NCBI GenBank assembly: GCA_013398175.1
Contig: VZRZ01002673.1
Location: 198,554 to 262,553, forward strand
DNA length: 64,000 bases
Direction of reading: 5' to 3'
DNA from: Climacteris rufus
Lineage: Eukaryota > Chordata > Aves > Passeriformes > Climacteridae
Shown here: one piece after another, positions 47,301-60,578 of the stretch
Position numbering within the stretch: position 1 is the stretch's first letter
Layout: each line of letters opens with the position of its first letter
The notes under the pieces: model-generated
What the model was told of the DNA's origin: nothing
Databases searched by the model: none
What the model saw: only the letters and a program-made list of their open reading frames with translations
Made by a program: the position numbers and the translations under genes

Positions 47301-50300
47301 ACCAAATGGAACTCTTTTTACCTGGTTTCTGATGCTCATGAATCTTTGCATGTGACATTTTTCCCATAGAAAAGCAGAGGGGAAAAATTGCTTACAAAGA
47401 GCATTATATGAACAGGAAACAATTTTGTCACCCTGTTTGTTTAGTGAGCTTGTACACTCTCAGCTCAGCATCCTTTAGAAAGAGATTTCATAGGGCAAAG
47501 AGACTTTCACTGCTGTGCTATAAGATAATACCCCATGTTACTTATTCTGAATAGAAGAATTTAGGTCTAACCATTACTTGTAAACTACTGAAGAGAGTGA
47601 AAAAGAAAGTAGATTGAAATCTATTTTTAAAAAATTATTCCTCTTTAGTTTCTCTACTTGTTCTTGCAAGAAAGTAAGTGGGCAGACCAGCTGACTGATG
47701 GTGCAAGTGCAGTAGCAGTGGTTGGAGCACACATTCAGCAAGTACCACGTAGTAGGGGTTAAGTACTTCCCACTATGCAGCTTCACCTGCTGCACTGGTT
47801 TGAATGTAAATCCTCCCTTGATTAAATATTTCTGAAGCTTAGAAGTGGAGAGAAATAAAGCAATAGCTTAAACGTGGAACAGAGAGTTACAAAGGCACCT
47901 TGGAATTGTGGCAGGGAGGGAGAGCACACAAGGTCCTGGTGAGGGCTGCATTGGGCTGCACCGGTGGTCTGGCAAGGGGTATTTCTGCATCCTTCCAAGG
48001 GATGCATTGCAGAGCATGGCAGGACAAAGGGGTGGAAGGAGGGGCAGTGGACATGGCTGTTGTGACATGCCTAGATGACTTCCCCTCCAAGCAATGAGTG
48101 CAGCAGCCAAGGAAAACATTGCTTTTCTTGAAACAATACAACCGTGGCTTTCAGGTGGGTGTTTCTGATGGTGCTTCCACCCCAGAAAGGCAGTAGAGTC
48201 CCTCAGTTCCGCACTGCCTGTGCTGGTGTCCTCTGTAACATCTCTCCAGCTTGCTTTTCCATGGGATCCTGACAATAATCACTGTACTTCTGGTCCAGGC
48301 AGACTGACCGCAGCTATTGTGCCTGCACACTGAGGAACTGCCTCATTGACCATCTTCACTGGCACAAAATCTTTGCAGGGTTGTGTGTTTTTTCTCTTGC
48401 TCTTAGGGTGGTAAATTCTATATAGTGTAGTCTCTGTGTGTGAGTCTCACCTCTATAACAGAACATGAGCTAATGCAAGTTGTTCACATTGTAGTGCAGT
48501 GGTGGTGGAGCCCAGAAGACTTACACGCAGAAATTGCTGGCAGGCACAAACCAGGTGTTTTTGTCAACTTGCTGATGTGCATTTGTGAGGGGCAAAACAC
48601 CATTTGTAATTCTCTTTTGACATCTAGCCTATTGTGGCTGTGTTCTGCTGTGCATAATAATGCCCTGACTCTGCATAGCAATGCATTGACTAACCACAGT
48701 CATTTGGTAAAAAGATTGCTGCCTCCCATCTCCAGAAGACACACTGACATGCAGCTAATACTCAAAATTACAGAGATAGACTGTAGCTCTGTCAGCAAAC
48801 CTTCAGCAGCAAGACCTTTACAACCTGCTAAGCAATTCAGTTTATATGACTTAAATAGCTATGGCACATGCTACATAGCCTAATAAAATGGCCTCAGTGT
48901 AGTACTTGATAAATATTTCTTACCATCACAAATTTACAAAGAAGGTGAGAGCAGATTAACAGGTCATGATAGAGGCTGAGTTGAAGAGAGAGGGCACATT
49001 CCCAACACTGAGCTATGCAGGGCATAAGATTTCAACATGAGGAGAATGATTGCAGTTGTGGTGTGAGTTTTTATTGGCTGACTCCACGCTTTCCTAGAAT
49101 AGGTGGATTATTCTGAAGCAGCAAACTAAAAACGTTGCATGTTATTAAGTTTTCAGATACCTGGAACAGAGTTTTTGTAATGTGAGGTAAGGCTAATATG
49201 CCCTGGTGTATATGCACACCAGTTCAAAGGCACAGTTGTGTGATGGCTGCCTTCATCCTCCAAACTGGAAGGCCAGGCTGGTGACCTTGAGAGCTAGAAG
49301 ACTGTTGGTACAGTGTCAGCAGCACTGAAAGGTTTGTAGCTCTTGGAGTGAACCACATACTGAAGAATTGCCCCGGCTAGACACCATTTACTTTTTCTGT
49401 GATTCTGGTGAAACTCAAGGTATTCAGGGAAAAAAAGATCCTGTTCCTGCAATCCTGCCACATATCGAGCTTTTGGGCTGGGCCTTCAACAAGTAAAAAA
49501 TCATCTTAAGTTGCAGTGTTGTAAGAGTTGTTGTCCTTGCTTGGCTATTGAGGTGATTTCAGCATTGGTTTAACACTTAATGCAGCATCTTCCTTTCCTT
49601 AATTTCCTCTCAGTTTTTGTTCTCCACATCTGCCTTCAGCACCTTTCCAGTAACAGTATCTCAGATGACCACCTTAGTTTCTTGCAGGGTGCCTGTGCAC
49701 AGACTGTCTTCCCTTTCCTCTATCAGGCTTTTCCCTTCTGGAGGAAATAGGGACCCACATCCATCTCTGCTGTGCACTCATGAGGGTGGTGTCTGTTAGA
49801 GAGCCATCTCCAAGACCTGCTCCTTCTTGTTCAAAGGCGTGGTCACACTCTGTGTCTGCACATTGGACAGACATGAATTGCTTTGGGTCCAAGTTTGAGG
49901 ACAAGCTCTTTAGCACCAGGTGGGAACTGGATACTACTCATAAACTAATAATAAACATACAAAGCCATGCATATTTTATCAGCTGCTGCTCCGAAAGGGA
50001 GAACACAGCCCCCAGCAGTAAGGGTTAAAAATCTTTCCTGGCTCAGTGCTTTCCATTCGGTGTAGACGGATTTGCTGCCACTTCACTAATCTTCCCTCCT
50101 CCCTCCTCTGGAGAATTAAAATACACCTCCCCACATAATGCAGGCAGGCACACAAGTGACCAGGAACACAGACTGACTCCCAAAACTACTAAATCACGTT
50201 TGCTGCTGCTACTGTGCTTGCAGGAGGGAAAGCAATTACCAGGCTTGGAGAGAGCTTAATAGGAAGGGGGCAGGACTTTTAATGGTATTTTTCTGTGTAA

Positions 50301-53300
50301 GCACAAACATCCCCAAAAGCTGTGGCTGAATTATAGGAATACAGTAAGCTTGCTGAGTAGGCAAGTGCTGTGTCAACAGGTAAAAGCCCTCAGTCCTGAT
50401 AGTTTGTGAGAGGGAAAGCGATCCATCAGCCTGGGCCTCACACAGATAACTCCTGGGTTACTGCAAGGTGGGGAGAGTAGACGAGGCAGTCCTTTGAGGG
50501 AGCTGGAAGGAGGGAAGCTGCTGGCTAGCAAGATGACTTTGAGTAGAGGGAATGCTAACTGCTGGGCTGAATTTTCAAAAGCCTCCATTTTGGATTAACA
50601 TGTATCTTTAAGCCTGCGAATCAACTGATTTTCAGTAGGAGTTGGGCCTTTGATGTTTCTGAAATTCCCACCCTTAATCTCTGGGGCAGGCTCTGGTACA
50701 GCAGGTGCTGAGCTCTGTGTATGTGTGATTAGTCCAAACAGAGTTCTCTGCCTGCTGTAACACTAACCACAGTTGTTACCTTTCCTAAAGACAGAAATCC
50801 AGCTGCTTTCGATGAGACTACTTGTGTGCTTGAAATGGTGCAGCCTGCTGAATCGAGAGGCTGATCACTTGGGCCTTAATCCTGCAAATATTTACCCATG
50901 GGCTTTAGACCTGTTACTGGAATAGTCCAGTTGACTTTGGGAGATGACATGTATTAGTAGTGCTGAGCACTTGCATAAGGCCTGGCACGACCATAGCTCT
51001 GGTCCTTTTCAGATTCCCATCCATGAAATGAGTTTTAATAGCCTGATATGGTCCCTTTCTCTGGAAAGGTTTGGGGTCACTTATTTGTTTAACCAAACAG
51101 TTACACTTGAATTTATTGTTGTAACCAAGGGGCTTTAACACTTTGAAGGAGAAAACTTCCCATGGTCCCTGCTTTGAGAAGCCCTCAATCAAATTGGTGA
51201 AAAATATGCCCATACTAAAACAATAAATAGCACAGATTACACAGAAAATTACCCCTCCAGTTCTACAGCTCAACTTTCTCATGTCAATTGTCAGCTGAGA
51301 GCAAGTATTTCCAGTTCAGCAGCTCAGCCACTTATATCAGGAAGGGACTGTAAAAGAACAGTTAGACCTTATCAGTTGTCAGAAAACTCTTTAGTGACTT
51401 GATTTTTCTTTATAAAATGTAATAACTGTCAGAGATAAAGAATATATCTCTCTCCCCAACTGGCAGCCAAGGGTAGCTGCAAAGGGCAAGCAGCGTGGAT
51501 ACTCATAAATGTGTGATTACAGGCCTCTCTACTGATGGAGAGGGGAATATTGATGCAATATTAGTCATTTTTATTGGCTTAATATTCTTCTTTCATAGCA
51601 GCATATCCAAACTGCTACATCTTTCTTCACATGCAGTCATTGTCCATCGAAGATAGGCTGCTGCTTTTTCCATTTCTAATTCGGTGCTCTCCAGCTCCTT
51701 GTGAAAAGCCAGAATATGAAGGTTTGCTGTTGTACATCTTCCCTGTTGATACATCCCTGCCCCTGGAAGGAGTACTTCCCAATTGCTGTGAAATAGCTCC
51801 CTCTCCTTCTCTATCATCTGCCCTGTTACAAGTGACAGTCTTCTAGGATGTCAGGGGCCTCTCCAGGCATGTTTTTCACTGTGAGTAGAACAACATGATC
51901 TTTTGTCCTCCTGGGGGCACACCAGGATCCTGTTACGATAGCCCAGAGAAAGTCTGTGTGATGGGAACTTGTTTGTGAATGCAGCAGCCCAAGGCCTTCT
52001 TTAAAGGGAAGGATAATAGTTTTCCAACCTCAAGTCTTGGGAGCCAAGTGGTGAGTTACAGTTTGTGAATGCTGACAGAGAGACTTTGGGATGGACAGGT
52101 TGAAGGGAACCCACCAGTGGTCCTTTAGCACTGTGAAAAGTAAATGAGGCAAGCAACGTCCTTGGAAGGAAACTTCTCAGTGTCTGCTCCACCTGTCCTT
52201 GGGCAAGAAGCAACGCTAAAACCAGGGAACAAACAGCTCCATCACAGACTCAGACTGGATTAATCAGCTGTTCCCTGGACTGGGCTAGCCAGAGTGAGAT
52301 AACAGAGAGGACACTCCATGGGAAAGAGATCTTTCTCTGTTAGAAGTGCACACTCATGAAGTTTTTTCTCCATGGCATTTCTGTTCCTGTTGGGGCTGTT
52401 TCCACCATTAAGCCTAATTACTTAGCTTTTTATGTGCTATCCATTTCTTTTCATCATTTTTAAAACTTCAGTTGCCATAACAACATAATGCAATCAGTGA
52501 AACATAACAGCTATTTTCTGTAGTCAAGGTCTGTGCACTGTCAAGGATGTGAGCCATTTAAGCAAATCTTCACCATCCCCCTTCCTCCCTCCTCTTTCTC
52601 ACTGTCTCTTTTTCTCCCTAAACAAGCTCATAACAGGAAGGAGAAACCATGAGGAATAATTAGACACAATAGAGCAAATCCCAGTCGTACTCATTCAGTC
52701 TAGTCTAATGAACTTCCAGCACTAATCTTGGAAGTATTGATGTTCCTTTTTAATCACTTTTTTGATGTCATAGATAGATTAGCTGCAGCAGGACCTTGAT
52801 AATCTACACTAGAGTCAGGAGACGCAGAGCCTGTTCAGAGAAAGGAAAGAAAATCAAAAGCATTGCATACTTTGCTCATTTGTTTGTCATTCATTCCTCG
52901 TTTTCAAATGCTTATTGAGAATATATGTCCATTGTACCGTATTAGTAAATAGAATGGTGTGTATTTGTAGATTCATGGAATTTATGCTATGAAAAGTCAT
53001 AGCATCTATTATTAAATCTTTGCTGAAAGGCTGGGAGAAACCGCCACGTTTTTGTGTGGGCGGTGAGACTTGCAACAAAGCATAGTATAACTGCTGGGCT
53101 TCTACTGCACACATACATAAAAAGCAGTCTGAAAATAAATCTGGCAGTCTGGTTCAGTGCTATTCTAGGCAGTGTGAGTGTAAGATCTATCCACAATGTC
53201 TTACTCACTCCTTGACCTCCGTGAAGGCTTTCCTGGAATAGTAACGACGGAGATTTGAAGCCTGGGATTTGGCTTAAGCAGCCTTGCTACGGCGGAGGAC

Positions 53301-53412
53301 GGAAGGCTGTGCTTTGCCCTTACAGAGCTCGTCTGCCACAGGCAGAGGCTTCTCATGGTGTCAAGTTGATCGTTGCCTATTCACTCTTCCCACTTGTCTG
53401 TTTGTGTTGCAG

Positions 53413-53660
53413 CACCTTGTCCAAGCAAAGGAAGAATGTCATCAGCTGTGTCACCGTGCATGACTCCCCCTACTCCGATTCCTCCAGCAACAACAGCCCT
53501 TACGCCGTGCAACATCGCACAGGGCAGAATAATGGGAACAGCTACGACACCAAAGGGGTTCCAGAGACTCACTGCAGTGGGAACCCCCGAACCATCATCG
53601 TGCCACCACTGAAAACCCAGGCCAGTGAGGTGTTGGTAGAGTGCGATAGCCTGGCACCAG
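53413..53660 (+). CDS. HIPK2: HIPK2 exon 13: PEST-like region
   Basis: The exon follows GTTGCAG, completing a serine codon, and ends CCAG|GTAAAT (phase 1). It encodes TLSKQRKNVISCVTVHDS, then PYSDSSSNNSPYAVQH, RTGQNNGNSYDTKGVPE, THCSGNPRTIIVPPLK and TQASEVLVECDSLAP. The Ser/Pro/Asp-rich part lies in the PEST-like region of HIPK2 linked to turnover and speckle retention. The middle (GQNNGNSYDTKGVPETHC) differs more from human (GHNNANAFDTKGSLENHC) than the flanks do, so it is one of the faster-evolving pieces of the protein. Confidence 0.97.
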
Positions 53661-54665
53661 GTAAATTGCACCTCTTCCGTCAAGAAAATTAGTAAGAAAT
53701 AAATGATTTATCTTGGAAGAATCTCATTGTTCAGTTTCATTTTGTTTGTTTGGTTGGTTTGTTTTCCAAAGAAACTGTGCTCCTGCACATCTCTCAAGTG
53801 ACACATCTGTTCTTGGTAGCCATATTGCATTATTTATGTGTCCTGGTTCACTCAGGAGTCACGGGGGCAACTGTCGGTCCCAGTTAGTTCTGTACAAACC
53901 CAGGAACAGAATGCAGCCTTTAGCTCAACATTTGATGTGAAAGGCTCCCAAATGCAAGTGTGAACCTTTGAAGCCTTGCCTTTCCATAGGTTTACTTTAA
54001 AACGGGTAAGAGATTGAAAACACATGTGAATTTTCATCCAAACTTGTTGCCATTTCTGGGAAGAACATTTCCCCAGCATCTTCATTGTGGACTGATGAGG
54101 TTTGCTCATCCGGGACCTCTGCAATGGTAGATAGTACTATGTGTTGAAAAGGACTTTATGGTGGAAGTCTGGCTCGAAGCAGTTGGCTTTGAGCTGCTTG
54201 GCAGTCCTTGCTTTTGGCGCACTGCTGGTGAACACAAAGGCTCAAAGGGTGAGCTCCCCACTAGCTCCTTCTCCTTCCCTTCCCACTCACCCTGACGTTA
54301 GAAAAGCCAGGGCTTTTTTGTGCTGTGCACACCATACTTTCCTTCCTCGGGACTTGTACCTGCATTGTACAGTTCTGCTGGCAGAACATTTTCTCATGCT
54401 TCTGAAGGATCTATAAAACCTTCTCCAGGTCTGCTTTGGGTCCAGTTATCAGATCTGCTTGTCTGCCTCTAGGATAACAGGCTGGTCGTAAATATGAACC
54501 CTTGCCAAGGTATTCTGTTAATTAAGAGAAACCGTTTTCTTAACCTGCTTCTGTTGTGTGTCTCCTCCCAAAAGCCACTCTGGAGGAGACTCGGTGAGGA
54601 AAAGGTAGGGTGAGCAATTAAAGAATGTGATGTAAGCTACAAATGTGTTTCCTTTCCTGGCACAG
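53661..54665 (+). other. HIPK2: HIPK2 intron 13
   Basis: GT-AG intron of 1005 bases, phase 1, with a T/G-rich patch at about 53733-53766 and nothing else recognisable. Confidence 0.9.
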
Positions 54666-54826
54666 TCACCACCAGTCACCACTCATCCTCCTACAAGTCC
54701 AAGTCCTCCAGCACCGTGACCTCCACCAGCGGTCACTCTTCAGGGAGCTCGTCTGGAGCCGTTGCCTATAGGCAGCAGCGACCAGGAGCACATTTCCAGC
54801 AGCAGCAGCCTCTTAATCTAAGTCAG
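54666..54826 (+). CDS. HIPK2: HIPK2 exon 14: Ser-rich and Gln-rich segment
   Basis: The exon follows GGCACAG, completing a valine codon, and ends AGTCAG|GTAAGT (phase 0). It encodes TTSHHSSSYKSKSSSTVTS, then TSGHSSGSSSGAVAYRQQ and RPGAHFQQQQPLNLSQ. The Ser-rich stretch and the short QQQQ run match human HIPK2 closely. It is probably disordered and precedes the Tyr/His-rich C-terminus. Confidence 0.97.
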
Positions 54827-56592
54827 GTAAGTCAACCAAGACTGATTTTGGTGGTGCATCATCCAGCTGTTACCTACTGCTCCTCCATGATGAGCTGTCC
54901 TGTTCCAGTCTAGTGATAGTTGGGCCCCATGTTGAGTTTGATCAATTTGTTTCTACTTGACTGCAGACCTTGATCTCCCAGCTCAGGCAGCAGAGGTAAT
55001 GCAGATCAGACCCCTGAGTGGGCTGGGGGTCCTCTAACCATGTGTTCTAAAGTTAGATTGTCTGACAAAATGAGTGGGAATAATGTGAGAGGCAAAGTGC
55101 AGTGGCTCAGCCACAGTGAAGCAGGAGCCTGTAGGAAGAACTGAATTCTCCTTAGCTGTAAGTAACCATGGGAAGAATATCTTCCAAGTGAAGAGAGTGC
55201 ATTAGCTCAGCTGTGGACTGGGAGAGAAGTTCCCATCAGGTGGGACAAGGCAAAGCTGAGCCTCTGTGCATATACATAACCTCATGTACTGAGTTTGATC
55301 CATCCCAAGATAAACCTGGGCTGAGATCTGGACAAATCCCATTTCTTGGCAGCACACAGTTCTTGAGACTGTTTCATAGAGTGTGATCAGAACTCTCAGG
55401 GACCTCCACAGGAGCTTCAGGAAATAAAGCTCTTTTCACATCCTGCACCTGGGGCCTCTCTTCCATGAGGTGAGGTGACAAGAGTAGGGAAGTTAAAGCA
55501 CAGTTACCAATTTTTCCAGAGGAAAAAGTCTGGAGATCTCAGGACAGTACTGGTGTGCATCCAGAGCTGGTTGTAAGCAGAACTGGGTTTTAAAAAGAAA
55601 AAAAAAATGTGGTGGAGAAGAATGTCCCTTCTCCTTCAAAATGCAGAGGAAATTTTAAAGTGTGAACAAATTTGAAATAAAAGTGTGTGAAAATGGAGGA
55701 AGTGGGCAAGATGCTGTTTGTAAGAGTTGGAGAGGAGTGTGGCTGCCGTATTTCAGACCACAGTGACAGCACAAAGAGTGCTTACAAAGAGGATGAAAAT
55801 GTTTGGAAGAATAGAAGGAAATAGCATGGAGCATTTTCCTTCTTGTCTTCTAATTCCTACTTTATTGGTAATTTAATACTCTGACTACAAATGACTGGGA
55901 GAACTCCTTACATTTTTGTGCAATGCAAGAAAACAACTTAGAAAATTCCTGGGGAAAAATGTACATTGGTCCTGTGTGAATGCAGGGGGTCACCTGTGCT
56001 CAAGTAATTTTAGCTGATTACATGAGGGCACCAGGCACTTGCAGGATCTAATCAAGCCAAGGGGTTTCTCTTTAGAAAATAACATGGTTACTTTTACTAA
56101 CCAAGGAAATTATTAACTGCAAATACCCAAACTGAGCAGAAATAAATTGCCTGTTCCGGGCATAGTTAGGCAATTTCATTCCCCTGAGCTATCTGTGCAC
56201 CACAATTTGTCATCAGAGTGTTCTCTAACAAAGATCACATGTTGCCTGAGCAACTGGACTTGTGGAAGATGTTCTTGGGAATCTGGGCATCCAAGGTTGT
56301 GTCTTTTGGTAGATGTGTCAGCAGGTTGTAGCTCAGACTGGGGGACTTGTCGACCTTTTGGGGTCCATTTTGGTCAACGTGTAAAATTGCAGGGTCTTAC
56401 AGGCTTGTGAGGGACCCGTTGCTGTCAGTTGTTTCCAAGGGAAGACTGGTAATGCCGAGGTTCTCAGGAGGAGCACTAGAGACTTTCCTGAGGCTGTCCT
56501 GGTGTTGCAGGGAGGCTCCCAGGCACCACTGAGGAGGTAAAGAGCCATCTCTTGTCTTGTAACCGCCTGTCACTGTTGCTGTCTTTATCCAG
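54827..56592 (+). other. HIPK2: HIPK2 intron 14
   Basis: GT-AG intron of 1766 bases, phase 0. No exon or repeat is recognised in it. Confidence 0.9.
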
Positions 56593-57060
56593 GCCCAGCA
56601 GCACATCACGACTGACCGCACAGGGAGTCACCGGAGACAGCAAGCCTACATCACTCCAACGATAGCTCAGGCCCCGTACTCTTTCCCGCACAATAGCCCC
56701 AGCCACGGTACAGTCCATCCTCACCTGGCCGCGGCTGCCGCTGCTCACCTGCCCACCCAGCCCCACCTGTACACATACACCGCCCCCGCCGCCCTGGGCT
56801 CCACGGGCACCGTCGCGCACCTGGTGGCCTCGCAAGGCTCCGCCCGGCACGCGGTGCAGCACACCACCTACCCCGCCAGCATCGTCCACCAGGTCCCCGT
56901 CAGCATGGGCCCGCGCGTCCTGCCCTCGCCCACCATCCACCCGAGTCAGTACCAGGCTCAGTTTGCCCATCAGACCTATATCAGTGCTTCTCCAGCCTCC
57001 ACAGTCTACACTGGATACCCACTGAGCCCCACCAAGGTCAACCAGTACCCTTACATCTAA
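56593..57060 (+). CDS. HIPK2: HIPK2 exon 15: Tyr/His-rich C-terminus and stop
   Basis: The exon follows TATCCAG and runs to TAA at 57058-57060, 155 residues. It starts AQQHITTDRTGSHRRQQAY, has a run of six alanines (HLAAAAAAHL), then HLYTYTAPAALGSTG, and ends HQTYISASPASTVYTGYPL and then SPTKVNQYPYI. This is the Tyr/His-rich (YH) region that restrains HIPK2 activity; caspase removal of the C-terminus in mammals gives a more active kinase. GC content and CpG are high in the middle, which also opens a 220-codon antisense frame (56476-57138) that I regard as a shadow. Confidence 0.98.
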   Translation, partial: AQQHITTDRTGSHRRQQAYITPTIAQAPYSFPHNSPSHGTVHPHLAAAAAAHLPTQPHLYTYTAPAALGSTGTVAHLVASQGSARHAVQHTTYPASIVHQVPVSMGPRVLPSPTIHPSQYQAQFAHQTYISASPASTVYTGYPLSPTKVNQYPYI

Positions 57061-57225
57061 ACACTGGAATAAAGAGCGAGAGACGCACCCATCCCGGGGG
57101 GAGTGAGGCAGCCGCTTTTGTATTGAAGAACATGACAAACTAACAATGCAATGGGAGGCTCGCGTGAAACTTGAACGAAGGAGACTTTAAGGAAGAAAAG
57201 AAAAAGAGGAAAGAAGGGGGAAAAC

Positions 57226-57305
57226 CAATTCTACGATTTTTATTTAAAAAAAAATAAAAGAAAATTGAAAAAAAGAACAGAAAAAAAAAATAAACCACAA
57301 AAAAC
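57226..57305. repeat. A-rich low-complexity tract in 3' UTR
   Basis: A-rich stretch with several AAAATAAA strings starting about 165 bases past the stop codon. It could prime oligo-dT internally and so mimic a poly(A) end in cDNA libraries. Confidence 0.75.
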
Positions 57306-58105
57306 CAACCTTTCTGCACCAAACTAGAGAGAAAGAGAGAAGCAGAAGGACCCTCCAGCGGGTCCTGTCTTTTGAAGAACTTCACCAACAGACTTTTAAA
57401 GGTTATTTTCATCCAATAGTGAGCTACATTTAGAAATTTGTTGTCCAGAACACCTAAAACGAAATCCATTAGGTTCTCAATCCTGTAGGTATATGGATTA
57501 GGGATTTATCCAGCACTTCAAAGGGTTTATACCTCATCTTTGCAGCAGTTTTTGTATCCCACAGCGTACATAGGTTTGGGGCCATTTTTAATTGAAAAAG
57601 AAAGTGGGTAAGGGAGGTTGAGGGCAGAGGATAAAATGTTGTCCCAGTGCTCTGAATTTGGACCTAGCATGGCTATGCTTAAACACACCTGGGCAAAACT
57701 GGCTGTGCAGCACTGGTTGAGAGCAGAAGTAATTGGGGGTGTTTCTCCCTTTTCTTGAGCACACTGGATAAATCCCTGAGAAATGCTATTCCTAAACAAG
57801 ATGTCTAATAATGTATGTTGGATTTCAGTTGCTTTTTGTTTATTTTGGGGTTTTTTTGTTTTTTTTTTTTTGTTTGTTTTTTGAAGTGTTCCTTTTCAAT
57901 CCCTAGCCGTTTTAGTATAGGAGGAGACATTTTAGCTGCCCCCTGCCCCCAGCCCCGGTAGAATGTAGCACTATACAGGTCATTACCCCTTTTTACTCTT
58001 TTGTGTTGAACTTCAACGATACCAATAGACTATTCCTCAATGTGATTGCACAAAGAAAAGTGATATAACATAGGCATGTAACAATGTGATTGTCCAGGTA
58101 TGTAC

Positions 58106-58128
58106 GTGTGTGTGTGTGTGTGCGTGTG
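58106..58128. repeat. (GT)n microsatellite in 3' UTR
   Basis: About eleven GT units with one CG interruption, within the HIPK2 3' UTR. Confidence 0.85.
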
Positions 58129-58305
58129 CAGATGCTGCCTTCTCTCTGTGGTGTGTTCCTCGGCACAGCCATTACAACTGTCACAGTCTTAGTTTTACAT
58201 CATTCCCTCGTAGTGCCTTACCGAACTACAGACGCGGTTTAAGGGTTTACTTCCACTGGTACTCCTAGAACCTGACTGAGGCTAGTTGGAATTTACTCTC
58301 AGCTC

Positions 58306-58325
58306 TTTTTTTTTTTCTTTTTTTT

Positions 58326-58366
<41 letters not shown>

Positions 58367-58380
58367 CTTTTTTTTTTTTT
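58306..58380. repeat. Poly(T) tract with a 36-T run
   Basis: Seventy-five bases of T broken by only six other bases; the longest pure run, 58328-58363, is 36 T. On the minus strand this is poly(A), so it could be the tail of a retroposed copy inserted in antisense, but the flanks show no body. Run length in an assembly is unreliable. Confidence 0.85.
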
Positions 58381-60560
58381 GGGGTTGTTACTGCCGATTT
58401 TCTCCTGCTGGTGGTGTTGGGTTTTTTTCCCACATCGTCAATTGTAGCTCACTTGGTGAGGTGTTGGGGAGGCTCATTGGGGTCAGAAGTGCATATAACT
58501 GGGTGTTTTGTCGAGCACTGGATGGGCTGGAAGTGACCGAGTCAGCTATGAGACCTCAGAGGGTCTGGGGTTTCATTTGTGGACTGGTCTGTTTCTGTCC
58601 TGTAGAAATAGCAGGTTTCCTCCCTGGAAACTGAATTCTCATTCTGCTGTTTGCCGTTGTTCTTGATGGAGAGCGAGGACAGTGTCCACCCTCATCATCA
58701 GGTTGTCCTGGTCATGTGTCTGAAATGGGAACAAAAATTTAGTCCTTGAAAGGGGGAAACACTAGTTGTTGCCAACATCTCTCACTGTGTCTGTTGATGA
58801 GAAAGGGTCAGGAAAGGGCTGGAGTCCCAAAGCAAGCATGAGAAAATCCAGTTGAGAGAGTCAAACTCAGGTTTCTTAAATGAAGAGTATTGTAATACAT
58901 AGAGCCTTACCCACTCTAACATAGCTGTGACACTGTGTGCCTCCCCTCCTCTCTTCTCACCTACACCCCAAAACACTGCCTGCAGTGGCAAAGTGACCCT
59001 GGAACTGGAGAGCACAATGGTCCTCCACACCAAGAAATGCTACGTGGTCATCTTGTTTTCCAACAGTTTCTAAAGAGAGCCTTTCCTATAGTTGGTTTGG
59101 TTCAGAGGGGAGATTCCCTGGTAACGGCAGTTGCACTGGTGCATCAGTACCATCATGCCTGTGGATGTCCCGAGGAGGAAGGAGAGAAAGGAGTTTGGTA
59201 GAACATTTCCATGAAAGCTGAAGTCTGTGAGGCTGCTCAGTTCCACTCTACATTTCCCTGTAACTAGAACATGAAGCAGCCAGGTGTTTCCAAGATGCTG
59301 GAAAATAGCAGGTTCATTGGCAGGATGGCAAGGGATGGGTTCCCTGAGTGGCAGTGAGGAACAAGGCTCTCTTAGGTTGGAAAAGCTGACAGAAAGACAA
59401 GCACAAATATATCATCTTGTAATAAGTGCTTGGCTGGCCTGGAAGATGAAGGGATCTTGCTGTGCATAGGCTGTTCAACAAGGCTGTTGTCTTCTGGCAA
59501 ACCACCAAATAACCTTCCTGGTTGCCAGCTCTGGTTCCTGGGCTACCCTTGCACAGTTTTCTTCTCCTGCCTGCCCTTCATTCCAGCTCAATATACTGTA
59601 GATGAGGATGCAATCTCCCAGAAGCCTATGCACCTTACCCCCCTCTTCCTTGGGAAAGACAACATGTCCCTTTCGTCTGAGACGGGAAAATAGAGCCCTG
59701 CTCTCTCTTGCATTCCTCTCCTCTCTCACCAGTTTGGGAGCGAGAGCGTCATGCTGCTTATGTCATGAAAAGGAAAGATAATGTTATTTTATTGTATGGT
59801 TGTTATGATTATGATTATTATTTTATTATTATATTTTACTCTGGATTTTAATTGCACACGCATTCCTTAAACTTTGTGGAGGGTTTTTTTTCCTCTTATT
59901 ATTGTTGTTATTGTTGTTAATTTTATTTCTCTTCATCAGTGGCATTGGAAGGGTTATTGTGATTGTGAGAACTGCAGGAGGAAGAAGAAGTGAGATTATT
60001 TCGATGATGAAAACTCTGCCACTAACCTGGGGGGAGCAGAGATGCTCAGTGAGAGTGGTTACAGCCTTGAGGAACAGGAGTTATCCTCTGGGTCACATCT
60101 GCATTTCAGAATAAGTCCAGAAACATTCACTCAGAGGCCAAAACCTGACAGCAGCTAACATAATGATCTGTCAGGAGAGCTGGATCAAAGGCAGGTAAGG
60201 AGCTTGGTGCCTCAGGGTCCAGCTCATCATCACTTAGTTTGATAGGATGTTTATAGAAGATTAAGACTTATTTGTGCTCCAGGCCATGATCATTGAGCCC
60301 TTTCAATGAACACAAGACCACACTACATGTTAAGGGGTTGGTTTTCCTAAAGGAGGAAGCAGATGGATAGATCTCCAGAAACAGGGCTATCAAAGGAGCC
60401 ATGGCAGAGCCACAAGGGTGGCTCTCAGTCCCATCACTGGATAAAGCACACTGGCACACACAGATGGCATTAGCTGGGTAAACCATGGCTGCAGACAGGG
60501 CAGTGTCCTTCACTCTCACTGAAGTTTAATTAGGTGTCCGCAGGATGCTTAGTTTGATTT

Positions 60561-60578
60561 TTTGTTTGTTTGTTTGTT
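60561..60578. repeat. (TTTG)n short repeat
   Basis: Four TTTG units and a partial one in the 3' UTR. Confidence 0.8.

Larger units (their letters stand above)
43663..53412 (+). other. HIPK2: HIPK2 intron 12
   Basis: GT-AG intron of 9750 bases, phase 2, the longest complete intron here. It contains a (CTG)6 tract at 44373-44390, a MIR-like block near 43865-43935, and several AT-rich stretches with no clear repeat. Open frames up to 147 codons (48440-48883) show no recognisable family. No other exon is found. Confidence 0.87.

Noticed and set aside
57068..57073. AATAAA 8 bases after the stop as the HIPK2 poly(A) signal
   Set aside because: It lacks a clear U/GU-rich downstream element within 30 bases and would leave almost no 3' UTR, unlike the very long UTR of known HIPK2 mRNAs.
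56476..57138. 220-codon antisense open frame opposite HIPK2 exon 15
   Set aside because: It mirrors a GC-rich coding exon in which stop codons are rare on the other strand; the product is low-complexity Gly/Arg/Val with no known domain.
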